64,000 nt of DNA from Glandiceps talaboti (lineage: Eukaryota > Hemichordata > Enteropneusta > Spengelidae), in the NCBI RefSeq assembly GCF_964340395.1, contig NC_135558.1, positions 21,327,371 through 21,391,370 of the forward strand, written 5' to 3'. The notes under the pieces are model-generated. The model ran no database searches and was not told the DNA's origin. It worked only from the letters and a program-made list of their open reading frames with translations. A program made the position numbers and the translations under genes. The number at the start of each line of letters is the position of its first letter. The stretch's first letter is position 1. Below are positions 47,111 to 59,817 of the stretch, piece after piece.

Positions 47111-47879
47111 TACCATCTTTGTTAACCACTTTTCGACATGTTTTGTCATGTAAAAAAAGACTGACATAAAGTAAATATTCACTCCCTCACCAAACTGTTA
47201 CCAACAACGAAAGGCGCCAATCGTTGTGAAAGAGCACAACAATGAAAACTAACTACAGTAGTTGTATGACTATGATGGTAATTTTGTGTCACTGGATGGA
47301 TATTTAGGTCTCTAGATAGCCGGCATCGAAGTTTATCATAGTGCTTGTTTTTCAATCACTAGGTCATTGTACAATATAAAAGTTAGTTAGATTTTCATAA
47401 ATAATATTGAATAAAGATTCGATCTTCATTACAAAATTACAATAGCGTAGACCCCAATCGGATTTTAGGTTTATGATACAAATAACTCACCTCTAACCGT
47501 GGTATTCTTGATAATCACCAAGTCATGTGCTGCAGTGATCACAACTCATAGTAAAAGACATACGGTGTGTGTATAACATCAACAGTTTACCTCCAGGCTT
47601 TGATCAAGATCATCCATATCTTGTACATTGGGTCAAACTCTGTTAAAATTGTTTCTTGCCAACGGCTTATTGTCGCACCTTCCTGTCATCTCGTTTTTGG
47701 AGTCTGAAAGATGGTTGATAAAATGCTTTTATATTCTCGTAAAATGCACTTTTGCTCCAAGGCCTGATTTCTGATACTACGTAAATGTATACAGAACGTA
47801 ATAGGAGGGTATATGGTAGTCACGAGTTGGTTTGGAGGAATATCCAGTTAGGGTTAATACTAATACCTTGTGTACTTTC

Positions 47880-47942
47880 ACAAACAAACAAACAAACAAA
47901 CAAACAAACAAACAAACAAACACACAAACAAACAGACATACA

Positions 47943-47974
<32 letters not shown>

Positions 47975-48332
47975 CACATACATACATACATACATACATA
48001 CATACATACATACATACATACATACATACATACATACAACATGTACATACATACATACATACATACATACATACATACATACATACATACATACATACAT
48101 ACAACATGTACATACATACATACATACATACAACATGTACATACATACATACATACATACATACATACATACATACATACATACATACAACATGTACATA
48201 CATACATACATACATACAACATGTACATACATACATACATACATACAACATGTACATACATACATACATACATACATACATACATACATACATACATACA
48301 TACATACATACATACATACATACATACATACA

Positions 48333-48362
<30 letters not shown>
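47880..48362. repeat. (ACAA)n then (CATA)n microsatellite with interspersed ACATGTACAT
   Basis: About 12 CAAA units, then about 100 CATA units interrupted about six times by CAACATGTACATAC. The interruptions recur at variable spacing, showing block duplication. Long frames of IHTY/MYVC repeats are artefacts. Confidence 0.97.
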
Positions 48363-48364
<2 letters not shown>

Positions 48365-50985
48365 GAACTAGCTTACAGGCAGAAACCCACATATATATAT
48401 ATATACATACATCAAGAAAATTTCGGTTGATCGTCCTAAATATATGATAGTCTTGACCGACCCATCCCTTTTGACATTAGATAAATTCGTTTCGATTCGG
48501 CTACTCCTAAACAAGACGTAAATTTCCTAGGCTTATAATTCAAGTTATGGTTTAACATTTCCATTATTATGTAGAGGTTTCATCCCAAATATTGGAATAA
48601 AGGTTTGTTTTCCTGAAACTCCGACAACATCCGAATTAATTTCCCCAAATATGAATAAAAAGTATCATACAACGTAATACATTGCTATCAGTTTATTGGC
48701 GATAGAATTTCTGTCTCGGAAGCTTTATGTCGGGAGAGAAATATAGACTACATAATGACAAAAAACAAAGTTCCACAGTAAGTAATGTATCGTACCAAAG
48801 GATTAAAAAACACTTCTTGACACCATTGTATTTACCTATCCTTTCATTCTACAATTCATAGATTGATATTCGTCACCTATCCGTCAACTAACTAACTAAC
48901 TCATTTGTTCGTTCGCCAACCGTTCTATGCTTCAATAATGTGAGCACTGCCAATATATTGTATTTCAGTTAGTTATTGTTATTATTTCTAACATGAAGAT
49001 AGGGACAAAGTCAATTCAAGAGATTATTTGCTGATGTTACTACAGCGTTCTAATAAATACGGTGACACGACTAGAACTTCTTATCTTCGTTGCCGGTTGT
49101 AGTCTTCAGTCACTGTCAGTTCACATTCATTTCGGTGGACTTCACTGAAATAACAGCTAGGAGATATTTTTAGGAAGTGATATAAGTTCGGCTGAACATT
49201 TACCACTGTACACATCTTATTAAACTGATATGGGTATCCTTCGAATATTTGGCAGTAGTAAACAACATCTAATCGCATGTCTGTATACGTAGTTATAGTT
49301 TGAGTATCGAACTCTTCAATCGCCATAAGATCGAATACTGAGATTGTAAGAAAGTAAAGCTTGTCTGTAAGTGCTTGAAAGTAGACATTTCGAAATGTTC
49401 ACATGATCTACATAATGTGAAATCCTCGATCGTCCTTGAATGTTAACAGTGATATTCTGTTACATTTTGTAACAATCGGATGTCGGAAGGGCAAGTGGAT
49501 TTCTTTGTTTTGTGTGCTGTACAGCATGTGAGGCCAAGCTGCATCCTTGCTAGCGTATTTCCCCCTTCTTCTCATCACGTTTATGCGGTGGAAAATCAAA
49601 CAACCGCTTCCTTTATGGTGAAAATTAAAACCTAGACTGTACATAACTGAAGACCTATATTATGAGCTTTATTTTAGTCACATTCCGAAAACTAAAACTA
49701 AAGAAGGAAAGAACCATTTTTTTTGGCCAAAGTATAGTAGTGGACATGAAGCCTCGTGACTTTATATAGAATAATTACATTTTTTGAGTTCCCGACATTA
49801 TTATCAGAATAATTTCGATTTCATAATTACAAGCCCATAAATGTTGAATATTGTGTTTCTGAGTTGTGAATGGGTCATTTACAAAACTTGCATACTTCGG
49901 TGTTTCTATCGGCATTTGTAGTAAATACGTGACTGATCCAAACACGGTGGTAGTTGTTAAAAGGAACGTACTAAGAAAGGCAAATTGAATACGATAAAGA
50001 CTCCGATTCCGTCTCTATTGTGTGTCTACATAGGAAGTGAAGCTAGCGTTGGCCTTTGATGACAATCGTGATATCGCACCTTTTCCGTCAAGTATTCAAT
50101 CCGGTGGGATTTCGAACAGCTCACACCGAAAGATCGCTTCATTTCAGCCGCAGGGAACAATGCATAGAATAGCAAATGATACAAAGTCGAATGATCGGAG
50201 AAACCCTAACGTGTTTTGCGGCAAACATTGATGTATGTCTGTGAAACATCTATCAAGGTATAAAGTCAGACCCACAGAGGCTTGGGTATAGTGACTTAAT
50301 TGGATGCAGCAAGCGAAGAAGGTGTAAACAGCACACTCGCCTTTAGTGTTGAATCAAGTTTTATCAAAATAAATCAAATAAAATATTGGAGTTTCTCTAA
50401 TCTATTTGGTAACATGTCTTTGTTTTCTTTAGACCGTAAATCTATTCTTAACAAAGTTCGTGTCTATAGATTGGGAGTTGAAATTATAATTAAAAGTTGT
50501 TTTCTTTAAACGGATCGTGTTTGCACTGTATTGTATATATTGAGATAAAAAAATTCTAGAATAAATCTTCGCTGTCTGGTGTATTCTGTACACAGAAGCT
50601 CTAAAGTTTTGGTAGAAAATGCTTTAAAATGATTTTAAAAATGTCTCCAGAATATCTATCGACAACTTGAAGATAAACGATTCTATTGGTAATAGTCCTC
50701 GGACGTAAGCTTGTTTAAAATTATAAACCCCACCCAATGTTTCATTTGACCACATTCTTCATTCTTTAATTTGTTATTCATTTTAAATCTTATCCGATGA
50801 TATTTTAAAATAGATTTCGTCAATGTCTGCGATCGACATGACTGATTTAAAGAAGAAATTGTCAGCTTATCACGTGACATTTTAATAAAACAACAAAGAA
50901 TAAATAATCATTATAAATGAAAACACATTTAAATAATTTGAATATTGATACGTCACTCCATACTTAGAAATGTATTAACAGGATA

Positions 50986-51094
50986 AACAACACAACACAA
51001 CACAACACAACACAACACAACACAACACAACAAAACACCACACCACAGCACACCACAGCACAACACAACACAACACAACACAACACAACACAAC
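50986..51094. repeat. (ACAAC)n microsatellite
   Basis: About 20 ACAAC units with ACC/AGC interruptions in the middle. Confidence 0.96.
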
Positions 51095-54000
51095 ATGATA
51101 TATAGTCTATAGTAGGTGACCCTTTAAAATTCTTTGATAGTGTCCAGAATATAATAAGGTTTTAAAGTTCTCTTTGGAAATGACCATAAAATTAATAGAT
51201 TAGTCTGATAATTTCTTTTTTATATACGTAAAGTGAAATATTACCGTCACGGCAAACACCATTACTGCTGCCTGATGTTGAGTTAACGTATACTGTCAAA
51301 CATCCCCGCCAGACAGTATCACAGATAAACCAAATATGTCAAAACACTAAAGGAGTGAAGAAAAGTCTTTGTTATTGTCGATTTTAACAGATGAATGTAA
51401 CATAATGAACCTATTGCTCACACGTCAGAGCTCAAATACTGAGAATAAAATAAATGTAACAGTTCGCGAATGATGTGTTATTATTAGCACGGTCCAACGA
51501 GTTTTTAGCCATTAACTTTGTTATCCAGTTGTCAAGAATCAAGAAATGACATATAAACTATCTCACAGTACAAAGTTCTAATCTATTTTTAAAAGACTGT
51601 GTGAAAACTGTGAATGATTTGTAACATTTTTTACATTTCTGGCAAATATTGCAAAGCACAAAAAGTGATGTAAACAATCCCTTGAACAAATGTCGTAAAC
51701 GAATACCGTGTGCATGATGCCGGACTTTGATTACGTGTTTCTTGTTATGTGTAGTTATACATAAATGTGTGGTGAACAAAAAACTAAAGAGAAGTCTTGA
51801 ATGAAGGATTAAAAAACCAAAATATGAAAATAAAGGATAGTTCAACTATCGCTACAAATTGCCACTCGAAACAAAATACAAATTGAGTAACATATTTAGT
51901 AATCTCCGGAGACGATGCTGTACAAATCCAACCCGAGGGCATTTTAGCGCCTACTGAGCCAGAAAATCGTGATTTGAATTCGATGGTTCGTTATGACTTC
52001 CATCAAATTAGAATTCAAAAGCATCATTGATGATATTCAGCTATCGGTGTATTACAAATGGAATGATTTTGAACACTGTTGAATCTTTCATTGTCCAAAC
52101 TAAGAGTCCAAATGTTATATTATATTATTTAAGACATTTTGGATCAGGTAGCCAAGAATTCAAACCAATATAATGCCTTCGTTTTCTATTTGACTTTCAT
52201 TAATTTTATTACAAAGTGATATCCTAAAATGTTTTTGATGTTAGCGTAATATTTTAATAATCATGAACAAGAAGTATTGCCCATTTTGTCATATTTTTTC
52301 CAAGTTATTGAAAAAACATCGAAACGAACAAAAATACCCTGAACTATTGATAATTTTTATAAGAGGCTAATTGGCAATGACACGTGACAGACAATATTGG
52401 CTATTATTATAAAATGCTCTGGTGAATTGAACTAAATAATGACTTAATATCATGAACAGTGGCATTTGTTACACGTCTCTCTCGATATGATTGTAACCAA
52501 ACCGTAACGAAACAATGAAGACAAGCAATTACAAATATGTAGAAATGTGTAATAAACACATTAAACGTCATTTATGAAAATTACTCCTTGATTTCGTATT
52601 ATGTAAATATATGGATTAACAAAACGAAAACAACCAAGATTTCGGCAAATGTTCAGCTGTTCTAAAATATTTGGTTTGTACTAGGACTACTAGGATTATT
52701 CTTACTACGATATTAGGTCTTACAATCACACACGACATTCAATCGACGTTGTTAGAAATGTGTGGACGCCGGTAGGTCTTTTTACATCGTAGAGTTAATC
52801 CCAAACGTCAGTTATTCTCAAGTTTTTATGTGGATCGAGATCACCTTATCTAAACACTGTTTAGACTTTTTTTAGTTTGGTGTACATAGTATTTGGTGAA
52901 CGTGTAGTGTTTGGTGTAGTAGTATTTGGTATAGGTAGTATGTGGTGTAGGTAGTATTTTCACTGATAAACTGTGATGCTATAGCGAGTGCAAATACTAC
53001 CGTTATAAATGTCGTGTGTGTGTGTGTGTGTGTGGGGGGGTATTTTAAAGAAACTTTTCTGGGGGGTTTAAAGAAAAATTTATCGACGGATCACAAACCT
53101 TTTGTTAATTGAATGAAATAACAGCTGACATTATGTTTACAGCTGTTGTTGATACTATTATAATAATATGTATACTTCATAATTAAAAATATGATAAAAT
53201 ATAGTAACACATGTAACACATTTGGTGTCATATTTCAAATTTACTCCAAAATATACCCCCAACTACGATTTTGTGCACTTTGAAACTCCCCCAGCCATTA
53301 ATCAATTTTACTGTGGATAACACAATACACACGACTTGGAGATAATTTATGTATTAAATTTATGCATTTTTAATTTCGGTTTCACATATGGACTTATCAA
53401 TACTCAGTTTAAATAATGAGGACACTGTTCTTGCTCCGTATTTCAAGGTTTGATTACGTGCTTAAAGTGTAGCCAACTTTCATGTCAAGATAGTGTATTC
53501 TAGTTGTCATCCACTCCATGTGTTTGATTGTTAAAACAATAAACGCTCTACACACAGAAAAAAATCACTCCTTATTTCGTTGTTACTGTTTCTACTAATC
53601 ATCCCGTTTTCTTTCTTTTTTGCGCTTAAAATAGTGTTCAAAACCACATGTTGCTGTCTAAAACATAGTCAACATTTCACTTTATTTGAATGTCAGTCTA
53701 TACCTAGCCAAGTTAAGACTTTGTAGCAGACACCAGCAGTTACACTTACTACATAATGCAAAAGTTCTCACAAATAAAAGCTGTTATTTCCCCCTCGATT
53801 ATAACTCGATAAATATGCGATATGTAACATTAAAGCAGATTACGAAATTTGTTGGTACAACAGGTGTACATCTGATTAATAGTTTGTGTGTTAAAGAGCT
53901 ATTTTAGTAACAGATGAAATTCAAGTAGAAATTTTCCTAATAAAAACGTTGGAGAACACATATTATTTTTGGACAAGTTTTGTTAAGATTGTTAACGTTC

Positions 54001-54512
54001 TACCCGTTACTCCCACTCCGTCGTTGTATTCAATAAAATTATCTTTACGTACTTGCCAAAGTAGAAATTTGACATTTGAACCTGTCAGACGTTCTGTCTA
54101 TCACAATATTCTAATGTTCGCGTGTCATTTATTTAAAAAAAATATTATTTAAGTATTTTCCGCCATCGTCGTGACATGACATGGCCTATTTAAGATAAAA
54201 TTACACCATTCCTCGCGAGAATTTAATTCTTCCGCGAAGAAGAAGGTTTGGAAAGGGGAAATGGGAGAGAAAATAAATCCATCGCTTTAACGATGAAGAG
54301 AGATATTCCAATACTCACTGAGCAGAGCAGTACTATAGTATTGTATTAGTATTTACGACAATTCCATAGACTATGTAACCCCGTTGATGTCGAAGATGAG
54401 CATCACTGTCTTCTCGTTACGTACATAGCTTTTTGCTGACATTTCAATATTTTACCGATTTGTGAATATTTTTACACAGAAAAATAAATGTTTATTGTTG
54501 TTCATTTTTCAG

Positions 54513-54739
54513 GCAGTTTGGAACAAAATGTGCCCGATGCATGAGGAATATACAATCGAATGACTGGGTGAGGAAAGCTAAAAACCACGTGTACCATTTA
54601 GCTTGTTTCGCTTGTGATAACTGTAAACGACAACTGTCGACGGGGGAAGAATTTGCCATGCAAGAAAATAAAGTACTATGCAAAACACACTACTTGGAAC
54701 TATTAGAGAGTTCGTCAGATACATCGGAAACAAAAGAAG
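54513..54739 (+). CDS. lhx6/8: Lhx6/8-type LIM-homeobox gene, exon 3 (LIM2 domain)
   Basis: Acceptor TTTTTCAG|G completes the Arg codon split after exon 2. Donor AAG|GTGAGT (phase 1). Reads QFGTKCARC, then HLACFACDNC, KRQLSTGEEFAM and VLCKTHY. Zinc ligands are complete: C-AR-C, 18 residues, H-LA-C-FA-C-DN-C, 18 residues, C-KT-H. FGTKCARC, DWVRKAK and CKRQLSTGEEF are near-identical to the Lhx6/Lhx8/Arrowhead group and separate it from Lhx1/5, Lhx2/9 and Lhx3/4. The tail is an acidic, Ser-rich linker (LLESSSDTSETKE) leading to the homeodomain. Confidence 0.95.
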
Positions 54740-54792
54740 GTGAGTCCTACTACTCTACCAACACAAGTTATTGGCAATTATGTGTTTTGAGG

Positions 54793-54946
54793 TTGTGTTG
54801 TGTTGTGTTGTGTTGTGTTGTGTTGTGTTGTGTTGTGTTGTGTTTTGGGGTTGTGTTGTGTTGTGTTATGTTGTGTTGTGTTGTGTTGTGTTGTGTTGTG
54901 TTGTGTTGTGTTGTGTTGTGTTGTGTTGTGTTGTGTTGTGTTGTGC
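54793..54946. repeat. (TGTTG)n microsatellite
   Basis: About 30 GTGTT units starting 53 bases after the LIM2 exon donor, with a few point variants. Related in composition (reverse complement CAACA) to the ACAAC tract at 50986. Confidence 0.97.
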
Positions 54947-55850
54947 AGTGTACCGTCGTGTTCCGTTGTTGTCATATATTTTGTGTTGTATTTAATTGTT
55001 TACATACTGTACTGTACTGTTGTATCTGTATAATTTATCAAAGTTACACACTATCGATAACATAAACCAAGATTTTCAATAGAAATATATTTCTCATTCC
55101 AATTGTAACGTCGTCTGCTCGAGTATTACCAATTCTTTATCTGTACGAAAGGAAAAAACAACAACTGACTATAGTGGTATTTCGGAATTAAACACTAACA
55201 AGTCTGCCGGGTAAATGTCTGTACCATAAATTGTGTATTACTAGTAAATTATTACCTATACCAAATATCAAATCAAATATCTAATGAGTTGATTCCCTCC
55301 AAAAAATGAAAGACAACTATATCTTGCCTTTTATTTATTAAAAGTTTATTTGTTGTGAAACACATAAATGGTTGACTTAGTATGATATTTCTTGTAAAGT
55401 AAGTATAAACCACGTCTACCATTTCTGTCACTGTATAAAATGTTAATCTTCATCTACAGTTTACAAATTGGAGAATTTAAACAGATGCTACAATGTGATT
55501 CCATCGTGACTTAATTGACAAACTTTTAATTATCCATATTTTCTTTGAAAAAAAAAACGTCTCCTATTGTGTTCACATCTCCAGGGATTTGTTTCTCTTC
55601 AGACGTGGAGTGAGTGAGACCAGGCTGTGGCCAGAGATGGTCACTCACTCTCCAGATGTGGCAGCCTGGTATTCAGCTTATTGGCATTGTGTAGATAGGT
55701 TTATTACGTAACATAAACTGATCAGAAGGCATGACATGTTTTGTATTGTGATGTGATGATCAAACTACATATGTGACTACCAGTCTCTATCTCAAGTATA
55801 ATCCATTGAATAATTGTAACAATACACAAGTTGACAAGTGTACACTTATG

Positions 55851-55936
55851 TGTATGTATGTATGTATGTATGTATGTATGTATGTATGTATGTATGTATG
55901 TATGTATGTATGTATGTATGTATGTATGTATGTATG
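55851..55936. repeat. (TATG)n microsatellite
   Basis: About 21 uninterrupted GTAT units. Confidence 0.97.
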
Positions 55937-57046
55937 CAAAAAGCGATTTTTTTTCGTCAAATGTCTTTTCCGAATCAAATCTGACATTATAGATGAACGA
56001 TCACATTTCAAACAACCAAATTAAAAAATGTCTACTATGGTGACGTCACGTGTTTATTAAACATTGACATATTTCTGTGATATTAAATAAAAGAATAAAT
56101 GGAATCTTTAGAGTTATTTTGTCTGTTATACATGTCCTGTCACTTTCGCCTAAAATATCATGGAAATGCGATCCTATTTGTGTCAGGTGAAAGATACTTA
56201 ATCCCAATGAATTGTCTAATTGTCGCCATATCTAACGACCCCACTGCGTTAAATGCGTTCATTTACCTTGCCAATGTTTTCATCTGTAACGTTACATGAA
56301 GAAAGTGGGGAATTACCACATTATTTCAGCACCCCACGACTTAAAAGTTCCCTTTCTTTTATTCCAGAGTAATTTTACTCCCCGTGTATATATTCACATG
56401 TTTAAATAGTAAACGTTCTAAATTCAACATTTAATGCAGTCAGTGTTATCTCCGTGTTCTCCTTAGAGAGTCCCGCTGTGTGCTAAATGTGTAAAGCCAT
56501 AGGCAACGAGTCACTTGCACAATAGCACAAAACAACCTGCAAACAGCGATGTCGAGATGTCACTTTCTGTATCGAAAATGGCGAAGGACACCCGTTCTTT
56601 CACACCATTCAACGCAAAGCGAGATAAACAAGAAACAAATAAATTCGTTGAATCCTTAGAAATCGATATATTACCACATGATATTCTGAAGTCCACTGTC
56701 AATAGGACCTTGTTATTTTACAACCTGGCGTACGGGTGAGTGTCTGCCGTATGTCCTATTACACAAGCCATGCAAAGTTGGTATAGCTAGCTACGTTATT
56801 TGTTATGGTTATGGTTATGGTGAAGGCTATACTATGAGTCGCACGGACAATGAAAACCCCCTATCCCCCCAGGTTAACAAAACCACAACGGTGTCTAGTT
56901 TACTTCTATTTGCTTGATGCGCATTTGGAGTTCACGATAATTATCCCTCGTGGTCATGTTGAAGTTATGTGTAACTAGATATGGTGTTATCATCATTGAA
57001 TACTTTGAATTATGTAAGCTTTATTAAGTTATTGTTGATATTAATA

Positions 57047-57048
57047 CG

Positions 57049-57092
<44 letters not shown>

Positions 57093-57094
57093 GG
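57047..57094. repeat. (GTT)n microsatellite
   Basis: About 15 TTG units followed by GGTGGTGG. Confidence 0.96.
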
Positions 57095-58959
57095 TGGTGG
57101 TGTTTTTGTTGATGTCAGTGTGTGTGTATGTGTATGTGTGTCTGCAGTCTTACCTGCTATACTGATGAACGTGAACTTTGACCTAGCATCCAAATGTCAT
57201 TACAACCTAAAAAATACAAAAAAAAATCGACACTAAATTGAACGTACCATTTTGTAAAATTAGTTGAAAATGTTATATAGTGATCATTAATTTATGTCAT
57301 AAATAACGAAAATATGAAATATTACATTTTATACCAATATAGAATGTGACAAAACTTACAAATCAATCTCTCAAAAAATGATAATTAAAATCAAATGAAA
57401 GGCTTTAATAGTTTGGATTTGGGTATGTTTGCATCTGTTGCTATATGGTAGCCGATAAATGATAAATCTGGAATGGTCATTTTGACCGCAGATCTTGGAG
57501 CGGACTCCCTGGTCTATGGTAACACCATACAGTCATATCACCTAACGACCAGGCTCTAAAATTCGGGGTCCTACAACAAGACTCATAGAATGAAAATAAA
57601 CAACTAAATGTCAAAAGGGAATTCACTCTTTTTTTAAACAAAGTCGATATAAAATAAATACAGTTAAAGTTCCACTAAAATCGTCAAATATCAAACTTGT
57701 CGATGTTAAGTTATTAGAATATTGTAAAATTCTCTTCACTGTCTCTTCCCTATTCTGTCACCTTGTGATACCTAAACACACACCGTACTAAAAACTAAAA
57801 ATTCAAATTTATCATGTGAGCTTTTTGATCTTGACTGTAACCTCAATTCAAAAGAGTGATACAGGGCTTAAAAAATGGCACTCCCGACTTGCAGAAAAAT
57901 GCTTAGGTAAAGGGCTGGCATTCTGAATAATTGTCAATTTTCATTTAGTATACATGCGTAGATGGGGTTAAACGGTGTTTCGTTGTACGTCACGTGCAGA
58001 CCCAATTCACTGTGCCATCATATCCGACAACATGCTGTGAGCACTGACATATGAGGAGTACCGAATACATCACAGCTTGAAGCCAGTCTCGCAATAAATT
58101 GGCGGGCATGTTATCTTGAAAATTGCGTTAAGTAAACGACATAACCGATTTAAAGTCATTTTTATTTTAAAACAGATCTCAATTATAGGTCGTTTAATTT
58201 GACCTACGTTTCCAGCAGGGGGCTAAATTTAAGAAAATATGGTTTGATACGAGGTCGCATCTCAGTGACAGAATAAAATATTTACATGTACATGCTATGT
58301 TACATTGCTTTAAACGACATATTTGTTTCATTATTTAACTCCATATGCATTTCTTTATTTAACGAAACGATAATTATGTACTATGTGTATGTTGACGTGT
58401 GTATTTTTCAACTTGTAAACCTTAACAAAACATTAGTATTAGCTACATTGACAACAATAGATTTGACTTGTCTTCTTGTCATACTTTATCAGATCGCAGA
58501 CGAAATAAAAAAGAAAAGAACATTTGGGGCCAAAGACACTCGCCAGAATTCTTTTCAGCCGTAAACAAATATCATCATGGGAAGACAGTGATTAATCCAC
58601 GGCATTAGTGTAACCGTTGTGTTCAACCCAAATTTCGCCCTGAAACCTCGATAGATAACAGAATAAATGAAACAAACTTTGCTAACAGTTTGTTAGATTT
58701 GCAAATTTTAGATGTAACTCAAGTTAAAAGTTTAAGAAAATTGAATGATGAACTTATCACATACTTGAATACAGTCCCCAAAATATCAACTTTGTCTACT
58801 AAAAGGTTGCACGTCAACACACTGTGCTACGTAGGCTGTGTCAGAAGTAGAAATTTGAACATTGTTAAAAAAAAGCCACGATAACAAATAATCCAGATGT
58901 CTTTGAAAGTTTACGATGACTTTTGTACAAGTGTTTGATTCAATTTAAGCCTCGAGCGT

Positions 58960-59441
58960 TACAATTTACGCCAAAACTCCGTTAGAAACTTGTAATTCCC
59001 CGTTCTTATAACAAGATTAATGATCGTGCCCTGGTCATTGCAGGACCTAGACTATGGAATTCCATTCCTGATGAACTCAAAGACCTTTCAGAACTTGAAC
59101 TTTTTAAACAAAAAACTTAAAACACACCTCTTTAAAATGTATCATGAATTGTGATTTGGTTATTTGACTGAGAGTACAAAATTTATATTATTTTAGTGGT
59201 CATTTACGTTCGTTTTAATATTTGACATTTTTAAGGCTTTTATAACAAGTCTCAGTCTATAATTTTAATGACCATTCACTATCCTTTTAACATTTGACAT
59301 TTTAAGGGTCTTAACGATATACTTGTCTTTGTAGCATTCACCTTATTTATGTTTTTGTGTTTTATGTGCAGCGCTTTTGAATATTTTAAATAGAAAAGGC
59401 GCTTTAGAAAATAAATAAACTTAAACTTAAACTTAAACTTT
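58960..59441 (+). mobile_element. 5'-truncated LINE: C-terminal tail plus 3' UTR
   Basis: Reads LVIPRSYNKINDRALVIAGP then RLWNSIPDELKDLSELELF, the conserved end of L2/CR1-type ORF2 proteins. After a one-base frame change KLKTHLFKMYHEL ends the protein. About 200 bases on, GCGCTTTTGAATATTTTAAA and AAAAGGCGCTTTA form the inverted GCGC stem typical of these 3' ends. It finishes in ACTTAA-type short repeats (59416-59441). It is inserted in the sense orientation in the last resolved Lhx6/8 intron. Confidence 0.88.
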
Positions 59442-59559
59442 TATATAGACTACTGTCAAACTTGTCTCAGAAGACGCCATCTTTCTCTAAGAGTTTCGCC
59501 TTTCTTTATATTTATGGTTTTCTGGTACATCCTTTAATTGTATAATGTCTTTTTGTCAG

Positions 59560-59817
59560 AAAATGGTCAAAGTCGACACAACCCACGAACGAAGCGTGTA
59601 CGTACTACATTCACTGAGGAACAACTGCAAGTGTTGCAGGCCAACTTTAACGTAGACAGTAACCCGGATGGTCAAGATCTAGAACGGATAGCACAGATCA
59701 CGGGACTTAGTAAACGAGTTACTCAAGTGTGGTTCCAGAATTCCAGGGCGAGACAGAAAAAACACAGCACTTCAACTAAATCATCGCCTGGACCGCCAGA
59801 TAACAACAATCAAATTG
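59560..59817 (+). CDS. lhx6/8: Lhx6/8-type LIM-homeobox gene, exon 4 (homeodomain)
   Basis: Acceptor TTTTTGTCAG|A restores a Glu codon. Donor TG|GTAGGT at 59817/59818 (phase 1). Encodes a full homeodomain: R5, F8 (VRTTF), L16, F20, W48-F49-Q50-N51 ([13 protein letters not shown]) and R53. N51 and R53 contact DNA and Q50 sets the TAAT-type site preference. [20 protein letters not shown] and TGLSKRV are typical of Lhx6/Lhx8/Arrowhead. One oddity is S at homeodomain position 52, where the vertebrate proteins have C. A Ser/Pro/Asn-rich tail follows. Reading through the donor would add 52 residues and stop at 59973-59975, a possible but unsupported short isoform. Confidence 0.95.

Larger units (their letters stand above)
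45127..54512 (+). other. Lhx6/8 intron 2 (9.4 kb)
   Basis: Bounded by GTAAGT and TTTTTCAG. Holds the 48-bp minisatellite (46061-47110), CAAA/CATA repeats (47880-48362), an ACAAC repeat (50986-51094) and a GT tract near 53011. The rest (45127-46060, 47111-47879, 48363-50985, 51095-54512) is AT-rich with no recognised exon. Long introns in developmental regulators often carry enhancers; none can be identified from motif reading alone. Confidence 0.85.
54740..59559 (+). other. Lhx6/8 intron 3 (4.8 kb)
   Basis: Bounded by GTGAGT and TTTTTGTCAG. Contains TGTTG (54793-54946), TATG (55851-55936) and GTT (57047-57094) repeats, an imperfect palindrome at 55608-55672 and a LINE 3' end (58960-59441). 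Open frames at 56515-56739 and 58286-58564 carry no motif. No alternative exon recognised. Confidence 0.85.

Noticed and set aside
46539-47153. Long repeat-encoded frames on both strands
   Set aside because: 48-bp minisatellite within an intron; both strands open equally, as expected for a repeat artefact.
47777-48447. Frames of 160-220 codons with IHTY or MYVC repeats
   Set aside because: Read-through of CATA and CAAA microsatellites in several frames.
56515-56739. 74-codon frame inside Lhx6/8 intron 3 considered as an alternative exon
   Set aside because: No good acceptor and donor pair at its edges and no LIM-homeodomain family sequence.
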